Positions 1 to 8,690 of a stretch of 42,862 nucleotides of DNA are shown piece by piece. The notes under the pieces were generated by a model, which was not told the origin of the DNA, did no database searches, and saw only the letters and a list, made by a program, of their open reading frames with translations. Origin of the DNA: DATFEN01 sp035691285 (lineage in GTDB: Bacteria > Acidobacteriota > Vicinamibacteria > Fen-336); NCBI GenBank assembly GCA_035691285.1, contig DASSJI010000007.1:1-42862 (forward strand). Direction: 5' to 3'. Each line of letters opens with the position of its first letter. The stretch's first letter is position 1. Both the position numbers and the translations under genes were made by a program.

Positions 1-2225
1 CGATCGCCCGACAGCGGGATCGTCGAGAGCTGGATCAGGCGGTTGCCGCCGCCCTCGCGGTCGAAGATCGTCAGGAAGCGGCCATCGCGCGACCAGTCGA
101 CCGGAATCCTCTGCCTGTCCTCGTCGGTGACCGCCTCCTCCGCGCCGGCGCCGGTGACGGGACGCACATAGACGTCGGCCTGATGCTTGCGGTCGGACTG
201 GAAGGCGATCCGGGATCCATCCGGGGACCAGACGGCGCCCACGTTGCTGCCCGGGCCGGAGGTCAAACGCGTCCTCACGCCGCGGGCGAGGTCGCCCACC
301 CAGATCTGCGTCGTCTGGGTCCCGGTCTCGTACACGTCGAAAGCGACGTGGCGGCCGTCGGGGGAGATCCGCGGCGCGAAGTGCGGCCCCGGCTCGCCGA
401 AGTCTCCGGTCTTCTTGCCGGCGCGGTCGAACCACTCGAGACGGGTTACCAGCCGGAACGCGTCGTAGGCCAGGGTTCCGTTCGCCGAGACCGAATACGA
501 AGCGAACCCCAGGTACTCCCCGTAGAGGCCGATCTGGTCGGCCAACGTGACGGGCTCGCCCCTGGTCTCCAGCCGGTTCGCGTCGAAGGGCTGCGCGAGC
601 AGGCTTCCGCCGAGATCGCCGCCGCGCACGATGAGCAGGTGACCATCGGCATACTGCGCGTTGAAGTTGGCCGGGACGAGGGGCTTCGCCGGCTCGCCGT
701 CGAGCGAGCCGACCCAGATCCGATTGGCCGGGTCCCGCGAGTTGCCGGAGACGTTCAGCGCGAGGTAGAGGAAGCGCCGCCCGTCCGGAAGGAAGAAGGG
801 ATAACGATGCGCGGTCTCGCTGCGTGAGGCATCGAGGCTCGTGACCGGCTCGGCCTTCCCGCCGCCGGGAGCGAGGCGCAGCACGGGGCCCGTCGCCGCC
901 GTGAACAGGATCTCCCCGCTCGGGGCCCAGGCCCCGCCGACTCCGTCCACGTCGTGGAGGATGATCGGCGCGCCGCCCGTGAGCGCCACACGCTTCAGCT
1001 TGTTGTCCGCGAAGAACCCGACGCTCTGTCCGTCCGGTGACCAGAAGGGCAGGCGGCCTCCGTCGGTCCCCGCGAGCGGCGTCGCGGAGTAGGAGTCGAG
1101 CGGCCGCACCCAGAGCCGGGTCGTGCCGGCCGCGTCGATGCCGCTGAACACGAGCCTGCTGCCGTCAGGCGAGAGCACGGCGTTGTTCAATCGGACGTTC
1201 TCGGGAAGCAGGATGTTCGTACGGAGCGCAACCGGAGACGCCGCCGGCCGGGCGCGGGTCAGGCCCAGCCAGCCCGCGGCCACGAGCGCGAGCCCGGCGG
1301 TCACCCATGCGACACGCTCGCGGTTCTTGCGTCGCGAGACGACCGGCGCGGGCGCGCCCGCCTGCGAGCCCGCCTCGGCGATCCAGCGCAGCTCGGCGGC
1401 CACGTCGTGGGCGCTCTGCCAGCGCTCGTCCGGCTCCTTCGCCAGGCAGGTGCGCACGACGCGCTCGAGGGCGGGGGGCGCCATCGGCGCAAGGGTCGTG
1501 AGCGGGGCCGGCTCGGATCCCATGATCGCCGTGATCAGGCTGGCCTTGCTCTTCCCTTCGAAGGCCTTGCGGCCGGTGACCATCTCGTGGAGGACGGCGC
1601 CGAAGGCGAACAGGTCGGCGCGGGCGTCGGCCTCCTTGCCTTCGAGCTGCTCCGGCGCCATGTACTGGAAGGTGCCCAGGAGCGTCCCTTCCTCGGTCAG
1701 CGGCTTCTCCGCCGTGGCCAGGGACGAGACGGCGTCGGCAGGGTCGCTGCCGGCCAGCTTCGCCAGCCCGAAGTCGAGGAGCTTCGCTCCCGACTTCGTC
1801 AGCATGACGTTGCCGGGCTTGAGGTCGCGGTGGACGACGCCGTGGCGATGGGCCCGGTCGAGCGCGTCGGCGATCTCGACGGCATGGCGCAGAGCCGGGC
1901 CGATGGGAAGCGGCCCCCTCCGGAGCCGCTGCTCGAGCGTCTCCCCCTCCAGGTGCTCCATGACCAGGTAATCGATGCCGTCCACCTGGCCGAGGTCGTG
2001 GAGGGTGCAGATGTTCGGGTGGCTGAGGCTCGAGATCGTCTTGGCCTCGCGCTCGAAGCGGCGGCGCAGCTCGGGGTTCTTGACGAGGTGCTCGGGCAGG
2101 ACCTTGATCGCGACCGTCCGCTCGAGCCGCGTGTCCTTCGCCCGGTACACCTCGCCCATCCCGCCCGCGCCGATCGGCGCGAGGATCTCGTAGGGGCCGA
2201 GGCGGGTGGCCGGGGTTAGCGTCAC
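1..2225 (-). CDS. Ser/Thr protein kinase with C-terminal PD40/TolB-like propeller (3' end outside window)
   Basis: Membrane-anchored Hanks-type kinase. The cytoplasmic kinase domain (about residues 10-275) has a glycine loop GAGGMGEVY, the catalytic loop HRDLKPGN with H132-R133-D134, and DFGLAK. A hydrophobic segment follows at about 305-323 (VAWVTAGLALVAAGWLGL). The extracytoplasmic part carries repeated SPDG-type PD40 blades such as WSPDGQSVGFF and ISPDGRHVAFD. This kinase-propeller fusion is typical of Acidobacteriota; the propeller probably senses or binds an external ligand (inference). The GTG start at 2225 gives a GTGA overlap with the stop of the upstream methyltransferase, so the gene is probably translated as the last member of the sigma/anti-sigma operon. 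At least 741 codons are visible and the reading frame is still open at base 1. The substrate is unknown. Confidence 0.9.
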   Translation of the reverse strand, partial: MTLTPATRLGPYEILAPIGAGGMGEVYRAKDTRLERTVAIKVLPEHLVKNPELRRRFEREAKTISSLSHPNICTLHDLGQVDGIDYLVMEHLEGETLEQRLRRGPLPIGPALRHAVEIADALDRAHRHGVVHRDLKPGNVMLTKSGAKLLDFGLAKLAGSDPADAVSSLATAEKPLTEEGTLLGTFQYMAPEQLEGKEADARADLFAFGAVLHEMVTGRKAFEGKSKASLITAIMGSEPAPLTTLAPMAPPALERVVRTCLAKEPDERWQSAHDVAAELRWIAEAGSQAGAPAPVVSRRKNRERVAWVTAGLALVAAGWLGLTRARPAASPVALRTNILLPENVRLNNAVLSPDGSRLVFSGIDAAGTTRLWVRPLDSYSATPLAGTDGGRLPFWSPDGQSVGFFADNKLKRVALTGGAPIILHDVDGVGGAWAPSGEILFTAATGPVLRLAPGGGKAEPVTSLDASRSETAHRYPFFLPDGRRFLYLALNVSGNSRDPANRIWVGSLDGEPAKPLVPANFNAQYADGHLLIVRGGDLGGSLLAQPFDANRLETRGEPVTLADQIGLYGEYLGFASYSVSANGTLAYDAFRLVTRLEWFDRAGKKTGDFGEPGPHFAPRISPDGRHVAFDVYETGTQTTQIWVGDLARGVRTRLTSGPGSNVGAVWSPDGSRIAFQSDRKHQADVYVRPVTGAGAEEAVTDEDRQRIPVDWSRDGRFLTIFDREGGGNRLIQLSTIPLSGD

Positions 2226-3217
2226 GGCAGGATCGCGGAGCGCACGGCGGCGATGTGAGAGGGGCCGGTGCCGCAGCAGCCGCCGATCACCTGGGCCCCC
2301 ATCGCCTTCCACTCCTTCGCGAAGGCGGCGTAGCGCTCCGGCGTGTACTCCTGGCCTCGGATCTCGAAGAACTGCTCGCCCGGGGCTCCGAAGCGGGGGT
2401 TCTCCTCGTAGCCGAGCTCCGCGTACGCGCCGATCGGGCCGGGGAACGCGTCGCGCAGGCGTGGAAGGCCCGCCGACACACCGGGCGGCTGCGTGCACAT
2501 CAGGAAGATGCCCGCCACCGGATGCCCGGACAGCGCCTGGGCCAGCTCGGCCAGGCTCTCTCCGTACAGCATGGCGCCGTCCTCCTTGACGTTGCACACG
2601 CCCAGGAAGACCGGCAAGCCGGCCTCGGCGCAGGCGTCGACGGCGGTCACGCAGTCGGCGATCGGGCTCTCGTGGATGGTGTCGCCACCGAAGTACTCGG
2701 GCAGCAGGAAGTCCACGCCGGCGTCGGCCAGCACGCGGGCGGCGTTCCGGAGCTCGTCGCGCAGGTTGCCCGTGAAGGGTGGCGCGACGCCGCCGGCCAG
2801 GTACGCCTCGGGGTTCACGCGCTGCCGCGCCTCGCGGGCGAGGGCCACGGCGCGCCTCGCGTACTCCTCCCAGCGGTCCTCCTCGCCGATACGCGAGAGC
2901 GCCGCCCGCGTGGTGTAGAACGTGTTGGTGATGACGACCTCGGCGCCGAGCTTCAGGTAGTCCTCGTGCACCTGCCGTACGACGTCGGGAGCCTCGAGGT
3001 TGGCCGGGGCGGACCAGACGCCCAGGCCCGTCACGGAGCGATAGGTCACGCCGGGCACCTCGGTCGCCGCGTACCGGGCCGGAGCCGTGGCCCGCTTCTC
3101 GACCGTCGCGCCCCTGCTGATGTTCACGCCGCGACGTTGCAGCTCGGTCCCGGTGCCTCCGTCCATGAGGATCGTGTCGCCCGCGGCGAGACGCTCGAGG
3201 ATGCTGCGCGAAGCCAT
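2222..3217 (-). CDS. Homocysteine S-methyltransferase family protein
   Basis: Predicted zinc-dependent methyl transfer to homocysteine, giving methionine; the donor (S-methylmethionine, betaine or other) cannot be read from the sequence. The 331-residue protein has the N-terminal MDGGTGTEL motif, the barrel motif TNTFYTTR, a cysteine in FLGVCNV, and the C-terminal GGCCGTGP motif. The last two supply the three zinc-binding cysteines expected of the family. The ATG start is preceded by a strong AGGAGGAGG ribosome binding site. The gene lies 43 bp after the anti-sigma gene and its TGA overlaps the GTG of the kinase (GTGA). The size is that of a single-domain mmuM/BHMT-type enzyme and no cobalamin domain is present. 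Confidence 0.9.
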   Translation of the reverse strand: MASRSILERLAAGDTILMDGGTGTELQRRGVNISRGATVEKRATAPARYAATEVPGVTYRSVTGLGVWSAPANLEAPDVVRQVHEDYLKLGAEVVITNTFYTTRAALSRIGEEDRWEEYARRAVALAREARQRVNPEAYLAGGVAPPFTGNLRDELRNAARVLADAGVDFLLPEYFGGDTIHESPIADCVTAVDACAEAGLPVFLGVCNVKEDGAMLYGESLAELAQALSGHPVAGIFLMCTQPPGVSAGLPRLRDAFPGPIGAYAELGYEENPRFGAPGEQFFEIRGQEYTPERYAAFAKEWKAMGAQVIGGCCGTGPSHIAAVRSAILP

Positions 3218-3260
3218 GACCCGCCTCCTCCTGGATTTCGCGGCGGCATCGTACCGCAGG

Positions 3261-4346
3261 TCAGCGCGGCAGGCCCCGGAGCAGCGCCCGGACGCGGTCC
3301 GCCTGGTGGGCGTCCTCGCGCTTCAGGTACGCGGCCGCGTCGCGCCGGAGCTGGTCCAGGTCGGCGCGCTCGCCGGAGAGCCGGTACGCCTCCCGGCCGG
3401 CCTCGATCACGCGCACGCGGGCCTCGTCGGCCTCGGCTCCTACGGCCCCGCCGGCGAAGGCGCGCCAGGCCTCCCGCAGGCCGCGAGCCTCGGCGATGGT
3501 CGCGGCCTTCCTCTCGAGCAGGGCGCGGAAGGCGGCCGAGGGCGCCGTCTTCTGGAGCGCCAGCCGCGGAGCCTCGGCGCTCTCGGGGACGGCCGCGGGC
3601 GCGCCCGCGAAGCCGGAGGCGGCCGCCTGCTCCTCGGCCCCGGCGCCCTCCTGGCGTTTCCCCCGCTCCTGATAGAGCGCATCGCGTTCCGCGGCTTCGG
3701 GGGCGGCGAGCGCACCCACCTCGCGCTCGGGAGCAACGGCGCTGGCCAGCGGCCGCTCGGCTGCGGGCGGTGCCGCCGGGGCCTGCGCCGCCGGCGGCGG
3801 GCCCGGGACCGGCGTGGCCGCCGTCGCCTCGTCCTTGAATTCCTTCGCCTTCTTGGCCGGCGCCAGGTTGGCGGCGCGGCCCTGCCGGGCGTCGTCGCGC
3901 TTGCCCTGGCCCGCGTCGCCCAGCTCACGCGGAGACTCCGACAGCTCGCCTTCGAGCGCAGCGGGCGCAGCCGCCAGCGTGGTCGGCGGCGGAAGGGCGG
4001 CGGGGGCCGCGGCGGGCGGCATGGCCGCCGGCCGGTCACGCATGAGCCGGGGCACCGTCACGGCGAGGAGCAGGCTCGCGGCCGCGGCCCAGGCCCAGAC
4101 CGGCGCCACGAGCCGGCGGGGCCGCTTGCGGATGCGATCGCGGACGCGCGACGCGAAGCCGTCGAAGTAGCCGGCGGGGGCGGCGACCTCGACGCCCCTG
4201 GCCAGCCGGTCGACGGCGAGCAGGTCATCGAGGTGCCGGGCGCACTCCGGGCACGCCTCGAGGTGACGGGCGACTTCGCTTCGTTCGCGCTCGTCGAGCT
4301 CGCCGTCCAGGAAGGCCGAGAGCTGCTCGACCACGTGGCCGGTCAC
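3261..4346 (-). CDS. Anti-sigma factor with zinc-finger (zf-HC2) domain
   Basis: Predicted membrane anti-sigma factor that holds the ECF sigma factor encoded just upstream. The N-terminal domain has the H28-x3-C32-x2-C35 ZAS motif (HLEACPEC). A membrane segment follows at roughly residues 95-115 (VWAWAAAASLLLAVTV), then a long Ala/Pro/Glu-rich extracytoplasmic region with a helical C-terminus. GTG at 4346 is chosen because it overlaps the sigma factor stop as GTGA and places the zinc finger near the N-terminus; the frame stays open further upstream but would run through the sigma gene. The length is 361 residues. The long tail is larger than in minimal anti-sigma factors and may be the sensory part (inference). 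Confidence 0.85.
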   Translation of the reverse strand: MTGHVVEQLSAFLDGELDERERSEVARHLEACPECARHLDDLLAVDRLARGVEVAAPAGYFDGFASRVRDRIRKRPRRLVAPVWAWAAAASLLLAVTVPRLMRDRPAAMPPAAAPAALPPPTTLAAAPAALEGELSESPRELGDAGQGKRDDARQGRAANLAPAKKAKEFKDEATAATPVPGPPPAAQAPAAPPAAERPLASAVAPEREVGALAAPEAAERDALYQERGKRQEGAGAEEQAAASGFAGAPAAVPESAEAPRLALQKTAPSAAFRALLERKAATIAEARGLREAWRAFAGGAVGAEADEARVRVIEAGREAYRLSGERADLDQLRRDAAAYLKREDAHQADRVRALLRGLPR

Positions 4347-4954
4347 GATCCGCCTCCACCCGCGCGCGCCGCCGCGGGCCCGAGATAGGGCAGGAGCGCG
4401 TCGCGCAGCTTCCCGCGCGCCCGCGCCAGCCGGCTCATCACGGTGCCCGGCGCGATGCCCAAGGCCTCCGCGATCTCCTTGTAGGACTGCTCCTCGTAGA
4501 CGCGGAGCGTGAAGACGGCCCGCTGCTCGCGTGGCAGCTCCGCGACGGCCGCCGCGAGGACGCGCCGGGCCTCGGCGTCGAGGACGCCGTCGAGCGGGCT
4601 CGCCGCGGCCGAGCGCGTCTCGTCGTGGCCTTCGGGCAGCCCCTCCTCGCGGGCGCGGGGCGAGCGGACCTCGTTGACGGCCAGGTTCGCCGCGATGCGG
4701 CAGATCCAGGGGGCGAACGGCCGCTCCGCGTCGAACTCCGCGAGATTCCGCCACGCCCGCACGAAGGCCTCCTGGGCGACGTCGTCGGCCGCGTCGTGAC
4801 GCCTCAGGATCCGGAAGGCCACGGCGTAGACGCGCCGCTCGTGGCGCCGCACGATCTCCTCGAAGGCGAAGAGGTTCCCGCCGCGAGCCTTCAGTACGAG
4901 GTCCCGCTCCACGGGATCGGGCTCGCTTCGCGGCTCTTCCGTGCTGCGCCCCAC
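4343..4954 (-). CDS. ECF-family RNA polymerase sigma factor
   Basis: Group 4 sigma-70 factor of 203 residues. Region 2 covers about residues 25-95 (AFEEIVRRHERRVYAVAFR, then DVAQEAFVRAW). Region 4 covers about 140-195, with LPREQRAVFTLR, SYKEIAEALGI and a helix-turn-helix followed by VMSRLARARGKLR. No region 3 is present, as expected for ECF factors. The start is GTG. It is transcribed with the zinc-finger anti-sigma factor, overlapping it by 4 bp (GTGA), the usual arrangement for a sigma/anti-sigma switch. The target promoters are unknown. A perfect hairpin lies just upstream and separates it from the OmpA-like gene. Confidence 0.95.
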   Translation of the reverse strand: MGRSTEEPRSEPDPVERDLVLKARGGNLFAFEEIVRRHERRVYAVAFRILRRHDAADDVAQEAFVRAWRNLAEFDAERPFAPWICRIAANLAVNEVRSPRAREEGLPEGHDETRSAAASPLDGVLDAEARRVLAAAVAELPREQRAVFTLRVYEEQSYKEIAEALGIAPGTVMSRLARARGKLRDALLPYLGPAAARAGGGGS

Positions 4955-4968
4955 GAGGATACGGGGTC

Positions 4969-4993
4969 GGGGGGCCGGTTATTCCGGCCCCCC
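4969..4993 (-). terminator. Perfect 10-bp GC hairpin after the OmpA-like gene
   Basis: The arms at 4969-4978 (GGGGGGCCGG) and 4984-4993 (CCGGCCCCCC) pair perfectly around a 5-nt loop. On the minus strand the hairpin begins 15 nt after the OmpA-like stop codon. There is no U-tract, so intrinsic termination is only likely; it could also be an attenuator or mRNA-stabilising structure between the envelope genes and the sigma operon. Confidence 0.6.
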
Positions 4994-5008
4994 GGAGGGG
5001 AGCGGCTC

Positions 5009-5638
5009 TTACTCGAGGACCTTGATCACGACCCGCCGGTTCTGGGCGCGGTTGTCCTTGTTCTTGTTGTCCACCACCGGCTTCGTCTCGCCGTAGCTGA
5101 TGACCTGCATGCGGTTCAGGGCGACGCCGTGCTGGTCGTGGAGGTAGTTGCGCACCGCCAGGGCCCGGTCCTCGCCGAGCTTCTGGTTGTACTCCTCGGG
5201 GCCGGTGGCGTCGGTGTGGCCCTCGATCTCGAAGTAGACGCCCTTGTTCTCCGCCTTGAGCTGGGCGATCGCCTCGTCGACGAGCTTCTTCGCGTCGTCG
5301 CTGACCTCGGCGCGGTTGACCGGGAAGGTGACCTTGTCGTTGGACAGCGTCACCGTGTAGATGATCTTGCCCTTGGCCGCCTTCTCCGCCTCCTGGGCCT
5401 TGGTCATGGCCTGCGCCGCGGAGCCCTTGGCCTCGTTGATGCCGGCCTGGGCCGACGAGTTCACTTCGTCGAGGCGGACCTCGGTGCGCTTCACGCGCTC
5501 CTGGGTCTTCTCGACCTCCGTGGAGAGGGCATCCACCTTCTGGTTGACCTCCCCGACCTCACGGGACACGTACTTCTTCGTGGCGCAGCCGGTGGCCGCC
5601 AGGCTGGCCACGAGACACGGCAGGATGATCGCTCTCAC
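5009..5638 (-). CDS. OmpA-family peptidoglycan-binding lipoprotein
   Basis: Outer-membrane-associated protein with an OmpA/MotB C-terminal domain that binds peptidoglycan. A short hydrophobic signal ends in ATGC (lipobox-like LAATGC), followed by a predicted coiled-coil or heptad region (EVNQKVDALSTEVEKTQERV). The OmpA domain occupies the last 115 or so residues, with the signature IEGHTDATGPEEYNQKLGEDRA and the NRRVVI end. The GTG start at 5638 is preferred because GGGAGG lies 5 nt upstream; an in-frame ATG at 5656 would add six residues without a good ribosome binding site. The length is 209 residues. It follows the secreted VWA gene by 19 bp and is probably cotranscribed with it. An outer-membrane pore function is unlikely since no beta-barrel is seen. 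Confidence 0.85.
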   Translation of the reverse strand: MRAIILPCLVASLAATGCATKKYVSREVGEVNQKVDALSTEVEKTQERVKRTEVRLDEVNSSAQAGINEAKGSAAQAMTKAQEAEKAAKGKIIYTVTLSNDKVTFPVNRAEVSDDAKKLVDEAIAQLKAENKGVYFEIEGHTDATGPEEYNQKLGEDRALAVRNYLHDQHGVALNRMQVISYGETKPVVDNKNKDNRAQNRRVVIKVLE

Positions 5639-5657
5639 TAGGACCTCCCACTTCATG

Positions 5658-6581
5658 TTACGACGACGGGGGCATGTAGCCGCTCCGGGTGCGGACCACG
5701 ATGCCCTTGCGCGTTGTCTTCACCTCGATGCGGCGGAACCGGGGCGGCCCCGTGAGGGGCTCGTACCCGATCCGGTACTGGTGCTTCAGCTCGTCGACGA
5801 TCTGGGCCGCGGCCTCCCGGAGCGCCGGGAAGTTGCTGACGGTGAACGCCGCGCCTCCCGACAGCTCCGCGTAGCCGCGCAGCGTCGTGAGGCCCTGGCT
5901 CTCGCCCGTCGGCCGCTCCCGACCCGTATAGTGGTCCGACTTCGGGTCGTCCAGGGGGGACACGACCGAGACGGTGTAGATCGGCACGTCCAGGGCTCGC
6001 GAGCGCGCGATCACGTCGTCGGGCTTCGCCTGGCTCGCGGTGTCGACGCCGTCGGTGATGACCACCACGGCGCGGCGACCCTCGCCGTGACTCGCGATGT
6101 CGTGGGCCGCGCGGTCGAGGGCGTCGTGGAGGGCCGTCGAGCCGAACGGCTCGAGCTCCCCGAAGGCGTCGAGCAGCTTCTGGCGCTCGCGGGTGAACTG
6201 CACGATGCCCCAGTACTTGTGGTCGAAGCCGGCCAGGGCGGTCTCGTCCTCCTTGTCCAGGGCCGACAGGATCTGGAGCGCCGCCATCTTGGAGCTGGCC
6301 GCCTTCAACTCCGTGTGCATGCTCCCGGAGGCGTCCACGAGGAGCAGGATGCGGGCTTTCGACTCGCGGGCCAGGGCGTAGTGCTCGATCTTCTGGAGGC
6401 GCCCCTCCTCGAACACACGCCACTCCTCGCGCTTGAGGTCGCGGACCGGGCGGCCGTTCTTGTCCACGGCCGTCGCCGACAGCACCACGAGGGCGCTCGA
6501 GGCCGAGAAGCGCAGTCCCTGGTCCCCGCCGGCGGGAGGCAGGGCAGCCAGGAGGCCGACGAGGGGCAGCGCGGGGAGCAT
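5658..6581 (-). CDS. Secreted VWA-domain protein (VWFA-related acidobacterial type)
   Basis: Predicted secreted protein of 307 residues: signal peptide (MLPALPLVGLLAALPPAGG), a short N-terminal strand-rich segment with the family phrase VDKNGRPVRDLKREEW, then a VWA domain. The metal-ion-dependent adhesion site D83-x-S85-x-S87 (VDASGSM) is intact, as is the later TDGVD. The family is known mainly from Acidobacteriota; its function is unknown and metal-dependent protein binding is inferred. The frame stays open upstream as far as 6872, but ATG at 6581 is chosen because it places the signal peptide first and leaves room for the divergent tdh promoter. It is followed by the OmpA-like lipoprotein, suggesting an envelope role. 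Confidence 0.85.
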   Translation of the reverse strand: MLPALPLVGLLAALPPAGGDQGLRFSASSALVVLSATAVDKNGRPVRDLKREEWRVFEEGRLQKIEHYALARESKARILLLVDASGSMHTELKAASSKMAALQILSALDKEDETALAGFDHKYWGIVQFTRERQKLLDAFGELEPFGSTALHDALDRAAHDIASHGEGRRAVVVITDGVDTASQAKPDDVIARSRALDVPIYTVSVVSPLDDPKSDHYTGRERPTGESQGLTTLRGYAELSGGAAFTVSNFPALREAAAQIVDELKHQYRIGYEPLTGPPRFRRIEVKTTRKGIVVRTRSGYMPPSS

Positions 6582-6653
6582 GCGTGAAACGAGGATGGAG
6601 TATAGAGCCCCGCAGCGGGCTTGGCCAACGCGCGTCCCGACGGGAGCGCACGG

Positions 6654-6683
6654 TTGACAGCCGCCGGCGGCCGGCCTTCTACT
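6654..6683 (+). promoter_or_regulatory. Candidate sigma-70 promoter of tdh
   Basis: A perfect TTGACA at 6654-6659 is followed after 18 bp by TCTACT (6678-6683), four of six matches to the -10 consensus. The tdh ATG is at 6697, so the leader would be very short. It lies in the divergent gap between the VWA gene and tdh. Confidence 0.45.
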
Positions 6684-6696
6684 TAGCCCTCCCCCC

Positions 6697-7737
<1,041 letters not shown>

Positions 7738-7753
7738 CCGCGACCGCGACCCC

Positions 7754-7871
7754 GGCCAGGACAACCACAGAGGACACGGAGCGAAACGAAGAGACCACAG
7801 AGGGAGGTAATCCACCCCCGATCTCTGTGCTCTCTCCGGACCCCTCTGTGTCCTCTGTGGTCGTGTTGGCC
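7754..7871. repeat. Dispersed palindromic repeat, copy 1 (no gene inside)
   Basis: Two arms in inverted orientation, 7754-7781 and 7844-7871, match at 24 of 28 positions and share the core ACCACAGAGGACAC. A second partial unit (ACCACAGAGG) lies at 7794-7803. The right arm and its inner flank (CTCTGTGCTCTC, then CCCCTCTGTGTCC) closely match copy 3 at 26527-26577. The repeat sits between the convergent tdh and creatininase genes, where its large hairpin could also act as a bidirectional terminator. No protein fragment remains between the arms. Confidence 0.8.
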
Positions 7872-7888
7872 GTCGATGCAGCGTTGCG

Positions 7889-8689
7889 TTACGGCATCCG
7901 CAGGGGCGCTTCCGAGAAGCCCCGTAGCGCCCTGAGCCACTGCTCCGCCAGCAGCTCCAGGGCGCGCTGGCCCTTCTCCGCCGTGGCGCGCTTCGGATCG
8001 CCGGTGAGGCCGCTTTCCGAGTAGGCCGGATCCTTGGGGTCCCGCGAGTAGAGGCCGGGCTCGTAGCCCGGGTACGCTTTCGGCGGCCGGCCGTAGTCGG
8101 TCACGGCCTTCTCCATATGGACGAGCCCCGGCTGCAGGTACAGGTGGATCGATGTCTCGATCTCGTCGCCGTGGCCACCGCGCTCCTGGCTCTCGAGCGC
8201 CCGGAGGGCGTCGCTCTCCAGGTCGTCCCAGGAGACGACGAGGGTCGGCACCCCGGCATCGACGCGCAGGTCGCGAGCCACGATCGAGAGCGGCAGGCCG
8301 CCGGCCTTCGAGATGCTCGTGTTCAGGAACACGATCCGCCGCGCGCCCGAGCGGATCAGGGATCGCGCCACCGCGTCCACGTACTTGATGAAGATGGTGG
8401 GATCGGCCACCTCGGTCCCGGGGAACGGCCGGAACGCCGGCAGCCAGCCGTGATGGACCGGCGGTGCCACCACCACCGGCAGCGCCTCGACGGCCCGCGC
8501 GCACAGGTACTCGGCCACCTTCGCGTCGGCGTTCAGCGGCAGGTGCGGCCCGTGCTCCTTCGCCGCGGGCGCGAAGGGGAGCACGACCAAGGGGGCCTCT
8601 TCGAGCCGCTTCTCGGCCTCGGGCCAGGTCAGCTCGGCGAGATACGCGCCGGGAGCCGCGAGGGCCACGAGGACGGCGGCCAGCATCAT
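7889..8689 (-). CDS. Secreted creatininase-family amidohydrolase (KEHG subfamily)
   Basis: Creatininase-superfamily metal hydrolase of 266 residues with an N-terminal signal-like segment (MMLAAVLVALAAPGAYLA), so probably exported. Family motifs visible are KEHGPHLPLNAD at 44-55, a PAFRPFPG strand, SGARRIVFLNT, and GHGDEIETS. In many family members the first motif reads EQHGPH; the KEHG form is recalled as a recognisable subfamily, so it is a subfamily mark rather than a broken site. The substrate is unknown and true creatininase activity should not be assumed. The ATG lies one base after the stop of the upstream phosphatase gene, so the two are probably cotranscribed. Confidence 0.8.
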   Translation of the reverse strand: MMLAAVLVALAAPGAYLAELTWPEAEKRLEEAPLVVLPFAPAAKEHGPHLPLNADAKVAEYLCARAVEALPVVVAPPVHHGWLPAFRPFPGTEVADPTIFIKYVDAVARSLIRSGARRIVFLNTSISKAGGLPLSIVARDLRVDAGVPTLVVSWDDLESDALRALESQERGGHGDEIETSIHLYLQPGLVHMEKAVTDYGRPPKAYPGYEPGLYSRDPKDPAYSESGLTGDPKRATAEKGQRALELLAEQWLRALRGFSEAPLRMP

Positions 8690-8690
8690 G

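Noticed and set aside
7738..7888. Possible CRISPR-like array because of repeated ACCACAGAGG units
   Set aside because: Units are few, irregularly spaced and mainly inverted, with no uniform spacers and no cas genes.
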